Source of the DNA: Engelhardtia mirabilis | Lineage (GTDB): Bacteria > Planctomycetota > UBA1135 > GCA-002686595 | DNA length: 64,000 bases | Assembly: GCF_007748095.1 (NCBI RefSeq) | Contig: NZ_CP036287.1 | Location: 2,108,001 to 2,172,000, forward strand | Direction: 5' to 3' | In this document: positions 1 through 8,817 of the stretch, in pieces | Position numbering within the stretch: the first letter of the stretch is position 1 | How the letters are laid out: each line of letters begins with the position of its first letter | Notes under the pieces: generated by a model | Database searches by the model: none | Seen by the model: the letters and a program-made list of their open reading frames with translations, nothing else | Told to the model about the DNA's origin: nothing | Position numbers and translations under genes: made by a program

Positions 1-381
1 CGCACGCGGCGCTGCTGCTCTTCCACAACGGTCGCGGCTCGCAGGAGGCTACCTGCGCCGAGGATAAGTCCCAGCTCGCGTTCGCCTACCTCCGTCGCGC
101 CTGCAGACCGGCAACCAGATCTACATGCTCTGCAACCTCATCGCGCACGCCCTGGGCCGCGAACTGCAGATGCAGGCCGTCCAGTCGCGCACAACGAAGA
201 ACACGACGACGAGGGCATGCCTTGGGCGTTGGAGCGAATCGATACCGTTCGCAAGCGACTCATCGAGCGTGTCGCGCGTTTCATCCGTCCGCACGGCCGC
301 CTCGTGCTCACGTTCGCCAGGTGCGACGACGCCGAGCGAGACCTCAGGCGCTTGCTTCATTGGCTTCCACCGGCGGCGTGA
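1..381 (+). pseudogene. IS1380-family transposase, 3' remnant (frameshifted)
   Basis: This is the C-terminal end of a DDE transposase of the IS1380 type, cut by the window start and broken by frame changes. Frame 3 encodes FHNGRGSQE near bases 24-50, frame 2 then encodes IYMLCNLIAHALGRELQMQ (about 119-175), and frame 1 encodes PWALERIDTVRKRLIERVAR onward (220-378), stopping with TGA at 379-381. These three blocks occur in this order in IS1380-family transposases (GRGSQE, NLxRELQM, and a basic LERL..R..LI.R tail). At least two frame changes make it non-functional. The family name rests on remembered motif order, not on an alignment. No terminal inverted repeat was identified. Confidence 0.6.
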
Positions 382-548
382 GGCCAGGACAATGCAACAT
401 CAGGGAAGAGTTTTCCATATCTGAAGCCTCAACATCACGATAACGGCTGTAAATTGGGCTATGTGGTAGATCTTGATTGGCGGGATCACCCACGCGACTG
501 TAATCGACAGCCCCCCCCAGCAAGATATCCTCGACTCGGCTTGACCAA

Positions 549-1106
549 ATGTCTCGGAAGGAATTCGCGAAGCTGAAGGCAACAGGTCACCTCCCCTCGC
601 CTAGCGGCGTCGGCTTGCGCATTCTCGCGCTCACGCAAGGGGAGGACTGCTCGATCGTCGAGCTGATCGAGACGATGGAGGCCGACCCGGCCCTCACCGG
701 TCGGATTGTCAAGCTGGCGAGATCGGCGCAGGGCGCCACCGGTCGTCCCATCTCGAACCTCAACGAGGCCTCGATGCGCCTGGGGCTGAAGACGGTTTCG
801 ACGGTCGCGCTGGGTTTCACCCTGGTGACCGGCAACCGGTCTGGCATCTGTGCCCGCTTCGACTACGACGGCTACTGGTCCAAGTCCCTGGCACGCGGGA
901 TCGCCGCGTCCATGCTCAGCCGCGAGATGGGCCGCGCGGACCCGGCCGAGGCCTTCACCTGCGGCCTCATGGCGGGCATCGGCGAGCTAGCCCTGGCCAG
1001 CACCCACCCGGGGGACTATGCCCAGATCCTTGACCGCATGGCGGCGGACCCCAGCACCGATCTCAAGCTGCTCGAGGGCGAGGCCTTCCGCATCAACCGC
1101 AGCAAG
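549..1106 (+). pseudogene. HDOD-REC-GGDEF signalling protein, 5' part (split by IS21)
   Basis: This is the N-terminal half of a composite signalling gene. It encodes a HDOD domain beginning MSRKEFAKLKATGHLPSPSG and continuing through the VELIETMEADPALTGRIVKL region. HDOD domains are HD-GYP relatives found in bacterial signalling proteins. The frame runs cleanly to codon 186 (AAG, 1104-1106) and is then interrupted by an insertion element beginning TGT at 1107. Removing the element and one copy of its GCAAG target duplication joins this codon in frame to GTC at 3851, giving a 641-residue protein. The present reading frame runs on into IS sequence and stops at 1604, so any product would lack REC and GGDEF. 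ATG 549 is the first start before the domain, without a clear ribosome binding site. Confidence 0.85.
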
Positions 1107-1113
1107 TGTCAAG

Positions 1114-1277
1114 GTTCGGCTGGTCAGGTCCACCCTCAGTTCGGCCAAGCTGGTCCAGCTCAGTGCCCTCGGAAATCAGTCATTGAGTGCTCGGCAAGGG
1201 AGGTTCGGAGCGCCAGAAAGGGGCGCCCAGGAGGGGCTGGAAAAACAGATCCTCCAGTTCGGCCAAGCTGGTCCACC
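1114..1277. repeat. IS21 left-end transposase-binding repeats
   Basis: CGGCCAAGCTGGTCCA occurs at 1142 and again at 1260, with a degenerate copy near 1114-1133. These are inverted copies of the motif at the other end of the element and are the presumed IstA binding sites. Confidence 0.7.
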
Positions 1278-1289
1278 TCGATCGGGGCA

Positions 1290-2039
1290 TCAGACAGCCT
1301 CGCGCCCTTTGGTCGGCGGGTTGCGGTAGGAGCTCCCTTCCATCACCAGGACGTGCGAGTGGTGGAGCAAGCGGTCCATCGCGGCGGAGGCCATCAGGTC
1401 GTCGCGGAAGAGCGGGTACCACTCCTCGATGGCGCGGTTCGACGTGACCACGATCGAGCCCCGCTCGTAGCGAGCTCGGATCACCTCGTACAGGTCGATC
1501 GGCTCGTCACCTTCGAGCGGCCGCAGGCCGAGGTCATCGAGGATCAGCACGTCCGGCGTTGTGTAACGCAGGAGCCGCTTGTCCCAGCCTTGGTCGGCCC
1601 GTGACGACCGCAGCTGGGTGAGCATCCGGTGGGCGGTCGTGTACAGCGCTGAGTGGCCAGCGCGGCAAGCGCGTTCTCCCAGCGCCTGGGCGATGTGGCT
1701 CTTGCCGACGCCGGCAGGCCCGATCAGCAGCACGTTCTCCTGCTTCGCGACGAAGCCACAGGTCGCGAGGTCGATGATCTTGGTCTTGGGGATCTGCGGG
1801 TTGAAGGACCACTCGAAGTCGTCGAGCCGCTTGGTGGTTTCGAAGGTCGCGCGTCGCAAGCGCATCTCGAGCTGCTTCGAGTCGCGCCGCTCGACCTCGT
1901 CGCTGCAGAGGCGGAAGAGGAATTCGGAGTGGCTGAGATCCGCATCGACGGCTTCCTTCGTGCGCAGGTCGAGCGTCTGAAGCACGCCCGAGAGCCGGAG
2001 CTTCTTGAGTACGGGGACGAGGTCATCGGCGATCGCCAT
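1290..2039 (-). CDS. istB: IS21 helper ATPase IstB
   Basis: This is the DnaC-like AAA+ ATPase that assembles on target DNA and stimulates the IstA transposase. The 249-residue product has a Walker A motif GPAGVGKSH, a Walker B VLILDDLG and a VVTSNR sensor-type motif, in the usual order for IstB, and full family length. The ATG at 2039 was chosen because it opens with MAIADDLVPVLKKLRLSG, a typical IstB N terminus, and overlaps the end of istA by 17 bp, which suggests translational coupling. A longer frame extends upstream to 2336 but is only a shadow of istA. Confidence 0.95.
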   Translation of the reverse strand: MAIADDLVPVLKKLRLSGVLQTLDLRTKEAVDADLSHSEFLFRLCSDEVERRDSKQLEMRLRRATFETTKRLDDFEWSFNPQIPKTKIIDLATCGFVAKQENVLLIGPAGVGKSHIAQALGERACRAGHSALYTTAHRMLTQLRSSRADQGWDKRLLRYTTPDVLILDDLGLRPLEGDEPIDLYEVIRARYERGSIVVTSNRAIEEWYPLFRDDLMASAAMDRLLHHSHVLVMEGSSYRNPPTKGREAV

Positions 2040-3618
2040 GGGTCTTCTCCTGGATTGCTGTGAGCGTTTCGCTCGGGTTGCGGGCGAACATCGATCCCTG
2101 AGACCACGCTCGCCCGGACTCCTCCGGCAGGGGCTCGAGGTCGAGCCCCTGCTTGAGGATGCTCTTGATGCTGCGGTACTCGAGGCAGCCGAAGTGCAGC
2201 GCGCGTCTGGCCGTCGCGCGTGCGCGCTCGCGCGGAAAGCCCTCGAGATGCGTGACGACCGCCTGCACCTTGCGCAGCTGGTAGAGCACATCGTCGGAGT
2301 CGAAGATCGCGGCAGCGAGCACTTCGACCTCCTCACCGATCACCCGAGCACGCACGATCCAGTGCTCGCGGCTGCGGTGCCGGAGGTCACGGCGGTGCTC
2401 GGGGAGATGCGACTCGATCGTGCTGCGCTTGCCGCGCGGCACACGCGAATGAGCGTGAAGACGGCAGTCCTCGGCGTAGATCACAATCGAGTGCGTCGTG
2501 CAGCGCAGCCAGAGGTCTTGGCCCAGCAAGGTCCACGGCGCGGAGTAGAAGGCGCCGTCGACCTGGACGTGGCTGTCACGATGCAGGCGTGCCTTCTTCC
2601 AGATCACGAGCTCCCACCGCGACTGCGGCAAGCTCAGCAGGGCAGCGCGCTCTTCCTCCTCGAAGTACTCGAGCGGTGCGCGGCCAGTCGTCCCGTGCCG
2701 GCGCCGCCCTGCGATCTCCAGCGTCCAGCGCCGCAGCGCCCGCCGGTCCTCGTGGATGTCGACGGACTCGTGCGTAGCGAAGAAGTTTCCCTTCGTGTAG
2801 CGCACTCCGCGCTCGACCTTGCCCTTCTTCTCCGGCGCGCGTGGCGGCGTCGGGTCGATCTGGAATCCGTAATAGCGTGCGAGTTCGACGTACGTGCGGT
2901 TCAAGACGGGTTCGCCGTCCACGCCGAACGAGGCCCGAATCACTGCCGCCTTCAAGTTGTCGGGCACGATGACGCGCGGCACGCCGCCGAAGTACTCGAA
3001 CGCCTCGACATGCAGCCTCACCCAGGTCTCGATCTTCTGGTCGAAGACGATCTGGGTGTGCATGTGGCGGCTGCAGCCGAGCGTCATCACGAAGAGCCAG
3101 CTCTTGCGCAAGACGCCGCGCTCGGGGTCGTAGCGCTTCCCGACGTAGCCGAAGTCGACCTGGGCCACCTCGCCCGCGGTCGTCTCGACGGAGATGGCTA
3201 CGTCCGTCGGCTTGGGACCCTCCGCGTCGGCGAGTCGCAGCACCAGACGCTTGATGGCCGAGAGGCTGCCGTCGAAGTCCGGCTCGTTCAGGCGTAGCCA
3301 GTCGTGGATCGCACTCGGCCCGGCCCCCTTCTTCCGCAGCCGCTCGATCGTCGCGACCCACCGCTCGACCGAGGAGCGCTGCTGCGGCGCCTGCCTCGAC
3401 TGGACGTGCTCCTCGACTGCCGCTCGCAGCTGATCGAGGTCGGGCAGCTCGTTAGGCGCGCCCTCGAGCAGCCCCGCCGTAGCGAGCGCGCGCATGTAGG
3501 CACGGATCGTGTCCCGCCCAATGTGCAGCTGTCGCGCGATCCCTCGCGATCCCTGCCCCAGCCTGTGCAGGCGGAGCATCTCCTGAAGTCTGTGCATGTC
3601 GGTCCTCCTGGCGCCCAT
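2023..3618 (-). CDS. istA: IS21 transposase IstA
   Basis: This is the DDE-type transposase of the element, 531 residues. It starts with an HTH region (LHRLGQGSRGIARQLHIGRD) and carries the retroviral-integrase-like catalytic core, with acidic residues in VDFGYVG, VPDNLK and KGKVERG. The C terminus overlaps istB. The start may be ATG 3618 (MGARRTDMH) or the internal ATG at 3597 (MHRLQEM). No disruption is visible, so the element could be transposition competent. Confidence 0.95.
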   Translation of the reverse strand: MGARRTDMHRLQEMLRLHRLGQGSRGIARQLHIGRDTIRAYMRALATAGLLEGAPNELPDLDQLRAAVEEHVQSRQAPQQRSSVERWVATIERLRKKGAGPSAIHDWLRLNEPDFDGSLSAIKRLVLRLADAEGPKPTDVAISVETTAGEVAQVDFGYVGKRYDPERGVLRKSWLFVMTLGCSRHMHTQIVFDQKIETWVRLHVEAFEYFGGVPRVIVPDNLKAAVIRASFGVDGEPVLNRTYVELARYYGFQIDPTPPRAPEKKGKVERGVRYTKGNFFATHESVDIHEDRRALRRWTLEIAGRRRHGTTGRAPLEYFEEEERAALLSLPQSRWELVIWKKARLHRDSHVQVDGAFYSAPWTLLGQDLWLRCTTHSIVIYAEDCRLHAHSRVPRGKRSTIESHLPEHRRDLRHRSREHWIVRARVIGEEVEVLAAAIFDSDDVLYQLRKVQAVVTHLEGFPRERARATARRALHFGCLEYRSIKSILKQGLDLEPLPEESGRAWSQGSMFARNPSETLTAIQEKTHGDRR

Positions 3619-3698
3619 CCATCCTCCTTGGCTCGTGGGAGCCGAAGAGGATGAGGGCGGTCAGTAGACCGGCGGGAGGACCTTCGGGACTGGCGGCG

Positions 3699-3810
3699 GT
3701 GGACCAGCTTGGCCGAGCTGAGGTGGACCAGCTTGGCCGAACCAGGGTGGACCAGCCTGGCCGATCTCACCCGCCCATCACCCCGCCGCCGGGGTGGACC
3801 AGCTTGGCCG
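3699..3810. repeat. IS21 right-end transposase-binding repeats
   Basis: GGTGGACCAGCTTGGCCG and close variants occur four times, starting near 3699, 3722, 3746 and 3793. They are inverted relative to the left-end copies and lie upstream of istA, where IstA binding could also affect its own promoter. Confidence 0.75.
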
Positions 3811-3850
3811 GGCTACAGGTGGACTTGATACCCCGAGCTGCAACAGCAAG

Positions 3851-5218
3851 GTCGCCGCGTACCTGATGGCCGACTGGGGGCTCCCCGAGCGCTTCCAGGA
3901 CGTGGTCATGAATCTGGAGGACGAGACCGGCGAAGACCTGCTGGACGAGAGCTCGATGCAGCTCCTCCAGGTGCTGGTGGACGGCTCGATCATAGCCAAT
4001 TACTGCGTGGCCGGACGCCAGGCCGATCCGGCCCTGCTCGAGCAGCTCAACCTGCTGCGTCGCCGTCTCTACGCCTGTGACATCGACCTGGCGGAGCTTT
4101 GCGACGAGGTCGTCGCCGACTGGGTCGAATGGGGCGCGGTGCTCAAGCTGCCCACCGAGGATATGGCAGAACGGGTGCGCTCGGCCAACCTTGAGCAGCA
4201 GCTGTCCGGCAACAAGCAGCTGTCCGGTAATAGAGTGGTCGAGCCCTTCGAACCGCCGGTGCGCGTGCTGGCGGTGGACGACGACCCCCTCTCGCTCCGG
4301 GGCCTGGTCCGGCACCTGAAGGAAGCTGGTCACGAGGTCCACACGGCCCGCAATGGTCGCGAAGCCTTGGCGGTGACCCTGAAGCTGCGCCCGCAGGTGA
4401 TCGTCACTGACCTGAACATGCCCGACCTGAACGGGCTTGACCTCTGCATGGCTCTGCGCCGCTCGCGCTTCGGCAAGCGCATCTACATACTGCTTCTGAC
4501 CGGCGACAGCAACGAAGAGCTGGTCCTCGAGGGCTTCGAGGCGGGCGCAGACGACTTTATCACCAAGCCCTTCATCCCGCGGGTGCTGCTCGCGCGGTTG
4601 CGGGCGGGGATCCGCCTGGTGCGCCTGCAGGAGCAGGTCGAGCGCGACCAGGAGATCCACATGAAGAACGCCATACAGATGACGCGCCTCAACCGGCAGC
4701 TCAAGGAGGCCGCCAACACGGACTTCCTGACCAAGCTGCCGAACCGGCGCTGCGCCATGGCGCACTTCGAGCGCACCTGGAAGCACGCCATGGATACGGA
4801 CACGTCGATCTCGGTCGTGGCCCTCGACATCGATCACTTCAAGCGGGTCAACGACGACTACGGCCACGACGTCGGCGACGTCGTGCTGCAGGAGACCTCC
4901 CGGGTCCTCCGGCAGTCCCTGCGGCGTCAGGACCTGGCGGCGCGCATGGGCGGGGAGGAGTTCTTGGTGATCTGCCCGGGCGCCGCGATCGATGTGGCCA
5001 CCCACACTGCCGAGAGGGTGCGATCGGCCGTAGAAGAGAACGTGGTCGAGTTTGGCAGGTTCAGGCGCAACGTAACGGTCAGCGTCGGCGTGGCCGAGTA
5101 CGAGCCGGGAATCCTCGACATTGAGCATCTTATACGCATGGCCGATGGAGCCCTTTACTCGTCCAAAGAGCTCGGGCGCAATCGAGTCACCATCGCGTCG
5201 CATTCGAGCACTGATTGA
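3851..5218 (+). pseudogene. HDOD-REC-GGDEF signalling protein, 3' part
   Basis: This is the C-terminal part of the split gene, in frame with 549-1106 once the IS21 copy is removed. It completes the HDOD domain (VAAYLMADWGLPERFQDVV). A response-regulator receiver domain follows near composite residues 324-445, with VDDD, the phosphoacceptor VTDLNMP and the late KPF lysine. A diguanylate cyclase domain is next, with an intact GGEEF motif near residue 553 and an inhibitory RxxD site (RRQD) five residues before it. The catalytic residues for c-di-GMP synthesis are therefore present. An ATG at 3794 inside the IS end could drive a HDOD-truncated REC-GGDEF product of 474 residues. The 3' end converges on the caspase-EAL gene 44 bp away. 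Confidence 0.88.
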
Positions 5219-5262
5219 GAGCGTTGGCGCGGCCGCAGGTGAGGCAGCACAGCCCGGATACG

Positions 5263-7554
5263 TCACTCTCCATTCCGCAATCGCACCATCAGGGCTTCTG
5301 CAACTTCCCTGTCTAGCCGGCCCAGGGTTGCCGCTGCCCGTCGAACGACGTAGCCCTGGATGTATCGGACACCGAGAGCGTACAGGTCCTCGATTCCCAA
5401 TAGGCTCTCACCGTCGACGCCCTCAACTATCACTCTTGCAGGTCGAAGCCTCTCTTGACCCGCCAATTGCAGTACAAACTGGATCGTCGCGGCAGCAAAC
5501 CTATTCTGAAGGACGCTTCGGTCGACCTTTACGCACTCTGGAGACAGGCCGGTTAGCCTCTCGATCGAACCTTCGCCGACTCCGAAGTCGTCGATTGCAA
5601 AGCTGACGCCTAATCGCGCCACGAACTCACTAAGTCTAATCCGGAATCGAGCCAGGGTTTCGCCGCGGTCGGCCCCCGCCATTGGTATCTGAGTGCTTTC
5701 GGATATTTCAAGAATTAGGCGCTCGGGAAGGATCAGGCCGTCAGCGAGGATGTCTTCAAGCGCATCTTCGTAGGCTGCTCGATTTAGTGTGGAGGCAAAT
5801 ACGTTTACTGAGAGATCTTGAACATCCTCAGGGCGCCGTTGATCCCTGGTCGCCGATCGGGCCTCTCGATATGACTGCACCGCCTTCCTCAAGAGCTTGA
5901 GGTCGAGCTCGGTAGAGAAATCCACACCCCAAAGTTTTGCGGCTTCGAATAGGTCAGTTGGGGCGACGAGGGACAGTGGATCACGCGCAAGCGCTTCCCA
6001 TCCGCAAATATGAAGCTCCGTCGGGCTGAGGCGGACAATTGGTTCGAAGTGGATGATGAGTTCATTAAGGCGGTCCGTGAACAGCTCAAAGCGCCTATCA
6101 ATGTGTGGCTTCGGTAGGAATCCGTAGGTGGACTTGAGCTGGTCGAGGGCGTGGCCTTCGATGAGAGCTGGGTTGATAGACGTAAGCTGCCTGCTCGATT
6201 CGTACACTGCCTGAACGAGACGGCCGAGCCAGTCGGACTTGATTCCGAATTCTGCTTCCTTCGAGCATAGGATCGCAGCCTCTCGCGGGTTCTGGCTGGT
6301 TAGCGGGACACCGAGCACCTCGCCTTTGTCGGGATGCCGAGCGATGATTCCGTGCTGGAATCGTGAGAATAGAGTTCCATTCTCAAGGCTAGGGCCGATT
6401 GCGCGGACAGCGCCCTCAAGCAGGCTTCCTCGGTTGCCTTCCGCGACGTCGTTCGGGCTCCGACCTCGTACGGCCCACGTCTCCCGTTCCTCGCGCAGAA
6501 TGAAGGTTAGGGAAGCACCAGCGCAGGCGGATAGTGCACGCAAGATAACTGCATCAAGGTTAGCGCCTTGTTCAGCAGACGCCCGGTCGAGCTCGCCTCT
6601 GAATCTCGTGCAGAAACTCAGTGAGGAGTCGAGGTGGTGACTGAGCGGCGTCACAGCTGGCGCGTCACCTGGAGCTCGCTCGCTGGAGATTTGGAATCGA
6701 ATTGGCGCAGTTGATGGATCAGTCCTCCCTGTTCCCGGACGGGAGAGGACAATCCTTCCAAAATCTTGACCATAGCGGCCCGGAGGCTGATCGGCTGGAG
6801 TCGATGTGCGGACATGAGCCAGGAGGCTATCGACGGTGACTTCGCCGGTGTCGATCTCTGATGCGGCACCCCGCAGCCCGCGAATAAGAAAGTGTGTAAA
6901 CACGCCGTTCTCGAGTGAGGGACTCTCCCTTGAGACCGCATCATGGGGGCACGCGACAAGGGCAATGCGCCCGGTTCCGTCGGCCAGGAAGCCTCGGTCA
7001 ACCAGGTCGGTGCCGGTCTGATCGGCTGATCGACGGAGGGTCGCTGCAGGTGCGTAGAGAACTCCGTCGGACCCAGACTTTGTGTCGCGAATCGGTGCGG
7101 GGACAATGGACCCGCTATTGCAGCAGTCCAGAATACAGATCACTCGATCTGCTGCCCCCTGTAGCAATATCTCACGATGGAGGAAGTCCATTCGAAGGCC
7201 GCGCTGCGGATTCGTCAGGAGGGATCGGATTGAAACGTCGTGCGTGGCAATGTACGCGTGCCTGCGGCCGCCAATGTCACGAGTGAATCCATGCCCCGAA
7301 AAGTAGACAAGAACCGTGTCGCCCGCTTGGCGTTGACTGACTACAGTTCGATGTAGAGCCGTCTCTACAGCGTCGGTGGTCGCGTCCTCGCCAAGCAAGA
7401 GTTCGATGTTGGATGGATGGAAGCAGCCCCCGGCTGGATCTCCTAATGCGTCACGTAGATCGGAGCAGTCTTTCTCGGCAAAACTCAGGGGGGGCAGTTG
7501 TGGATCGACATACCGGTTAACTCCAATAAGCAGCGCGAAGTAGCGCTCATTCAT
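5263..7554 (-). CDS. Caspase-like peptidase fused to EAL phosphodiesterase
   Basis: A 763-residue protein joins an N-terminal peptidase C14 (metacaspase-like) domain to a C-terminal EAL domain. The caspase part has the His motif VYFSGHG (His about 88) and the Cys motif ILDCCNSGS (Cys about 145), so the dyad is intact. The EAL part (about 500-755) has GWEAL, SVNVFA, LEISES, IDDFG, VKVD, VEG and QGY, the residues expected of an active c-di-GMP phosphodiesterase. Residues 320-450 form an unassigned, possibly GAF-like sensor. ATG 7554 was chosen over 7587 because AGGGAG lies 7 nt upstream. The gene is less GC-biased than its neighbours, which suggests acquisition. It converges on the GGDEF gene, so the two may have formed a c-di-GMP pair. 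The targets of the peptidase are unknown. Confidence 0.88.
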   Translation of the reverse strand: MNERYFALLIGVNRYVDPQLPPLSFAEKDCSDLRDALGDPAGGCFHPSNIELLLGEDATTDAVETALHRTVVSQRQAGDTVLVYFSGHGFTRDIGGRRHAYIATHDVSIRSLLTNPQRGLRMDFLHREILLQGAADRVICILDCCNSGSIVPAPIRDTKSGSDGVLYAPAATLRRSADQTGTDLVDRGFLADGTGRIALVACPHDAVSRESPSLENGVFTHFLIRGLRGAASEIDTGEVTVDSLLAHVRTSTPADQPPGRYGQDFGRIVLSRPGTGRTDPSTAPIRFQISSERAPGDAPAVTPLSHHLDSSLSFCTRFRGELDRASAEQGANLDAVILRALSACAGASLTFILREERETWAVRGRSPNDVAEGNRGSLLEGAVRAIGPSLENGTLFSRFQHGIIARHPDKGEVLGVPLTSQNPREAAILCSKEAEFGIKSDWLGRLVQAVYESSRQLTSINPALIEGHALDQLKSTYGFLPKPHIDRRFELFTDRLNELIIHFEPIVRLSPTELHICGWEALARDPLSLVAPTDLFEAAKLWGVDFSTELDLKLLRKAVQSYREARSATRDQRRPEDVQDLSVNVFASTLNRAAYEDALEDILADGLILPERLILEISESTQIPMAGADRGETLARFRIRLSEFVARLGVSFAIDDFGVGEGSIERLTGLSPECVKVDRSVLQNRFAAATIQFVLQLAGQERLRPARVIVEGVDGESLLGIEDLYALGVRYIQGYVVRRAAATLGRLDREVAEALMVRLRNGE

Positions 7555-8169
7555 GCTCAGCTCCCTATGGCTTTCGGGTTCCTGCAAGCGGGCTACCGCA
7601 AGGGTAGCGCGAATTGCGCAGCCCCCCAGTTTGGGCTACGAAATCCTTGGACGCTCGGCCGCGTGCTCTGCTCCCCATCTTCGGTCCAGGGCCTCGAGAG
7701 GGGGCGTGGGTCCTGGGGTTGCTTGTCAGATGGCTAGACTCCCCGCAGCACCAGCCCTTCCGCCGGCTGGATACGTGGCCGGCGGAACGGACCCAGCGAG
7801 GAATGGGGCGCATGGGACAGTAGTTCATCCGCCAGTCTTTGAGGACGTTGTGGGCGGGCCGGAGGGGTGGTCGAGTCGCTGACGCCGGTTCAGGGCGGCC
7901 CTGGCTAGGAGCCTGCGGATGATGCTCTGTGCCCTGGCCGGGTTGAGGGGTGGCGAGCCGGCCTTGGCCGCCAGCCTCGCCTCGCGCACGGATCCCTTCA
8001 CCGGGCGGCCCTTCGATCGGGTCAGCCTGCCGAGCGGTCGCGAGCAGCTGCGCTCGCCCGCCGGGGGGCGCGAGCTCACCTGGCCCCTGCGGCCCTGATC
8101 GAGTCCCCGGCGCCCGCGGGGCTGCGATGTTCGTATCGTGCTGGCGCCCCCCGCGATCCTCTCCAACTG
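7555..8169. other. Gene-free stretch upstream of caspase-EAL gene
   Basis: No reading frame here shows recognisable protein character on either strand. The part next to 7555 must hold the promoter and the AGGGAG ribosome binding site of the caspase-EAL gene, and the part near 8100-8169 must hold the promoter of the lipoprotein gene. Weak open frames in 7825-8193 (minus) look like composition shadows. Confidence 0.5.
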
Positions 8170-8742
8170 GTGCCGACCGTGAACAGACTCCAAGCCTGCG
8201 TCCTCGCGACCCTTGCCCTCCTCCTCGGGGCGTGCAGCTCGACCTCCGGACAGCTGGAGGAGATCGGCGAGGTCACGGTCAGCTCGATCCAGAAGGCGGG
8301 CATCGCCCTGCCGGCCAGCGGGACCTACTCCTTCGCCCGCGGCTCGGGAGTCCGCTGGTCGGTGGACTCCGAGCGCCAGGCCGTGGACCAGGCCTTCCGC
8401 GAGGCCTTCGACGCGGCCATGGTCGACCGGCGCTGGCGGCGCATCTCGTCGGAGGCCGCGACCCTGCGAATCGCCTACGTGGTGGGCTTGGACGAGGAGC
8501 TGAAGCCGGACGAGATGCCCGATCGCTTCGGCCTCTCCAGCGACTGGGTCACCGAGCCCTCCGAAGGCCGCGCGAAGGGCTCGATCGTCGTCCTGGCGGC
8601 GGACGGGCTGACCGGAGACCTGCTCTGGCGTGGCGCCCTGACGGGCATGGCCTCCCGCACGATGCCCCTGGAGCAGCGCGTGGCGCGGATCCGCGAGCTG
8701 GCCGCGCGGATGGTCGCCGAGCTGCCCCTCGGCAGTCGGTGA
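8170..8742 (+). CDS. DUF4136-type lipoprotein
   Basis: A 190-residue exported lipoprotein. The N terminus MPTVNRLQACVLATLALLLG is followed by the lipobox LGAC, predicting lipid attachment to Cys about residue 22. The body resembles DUF4136 proteins: a conserved start around RWSVDSERQAVDQAFREAFD, a central strand-rich segment, and a C-terminal helix ending in ELAARMVAELP. The family function is unknown. The start is GTG at 8170 or the in-frame GTG at 8179; both precede the signal peptide. It stands alone, 75 bp before fbp on the same strand. Confidence 0.75.
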   Translation: MPTVNRLQACVLATLALLLGACSSTSGQLEEIGEVTVSSIQKAGIALPASGTYSFARGSGVRWSVDSERQAVDQAFREAFDAAMVDRRWRRISSEAATLRIAYVVGLDEELKPDEMPDRFGLSSDWVTEPSEGRAKGSIVVLAADGLTGDLLWRGALTGMASRTMPLEQRVARIRELAARMVAELPLGSR

Positions 8743-8817
8743 GAGTGGGATCGCGGTGAGCGCGGACTTGCACTGAACTCACGACCCGGGGCTCGTCGGC
8801 CGATAATCTCTGCCGCC

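Larger units (their letters stand above)
1107..3845. mobile_element. IS21-family insertion sequence (2739 bp, intact)
   Basis: This is a complete IS21-type element carrying istA and istB on the minus strand. The ends read TGT (1107) and ACA (3843-3845). It is flanked by direct repeats GCAAG at 1102-1106 and 3846-3850, a 5-bp target duplication within the usual range for IS21. It sits inside the HDOD-REC-GGDEF gene and restores that reading frame exactly when removed. Both ends carry several copies of an 18-bp motif in opposite orientation, the multi-repeat termini typical of IS21. Both transposition genes look full length, so the insertion may be recent. Confidence 0.92.

Noticed and set aside
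7825..8193. 122-codon minus-strand frame before the lipoprotein gene
   Set aside because: Sequence is Arg/Ser/Gly-rich without conserved character, and it overlaps the start of the supported lipoprotein gene.
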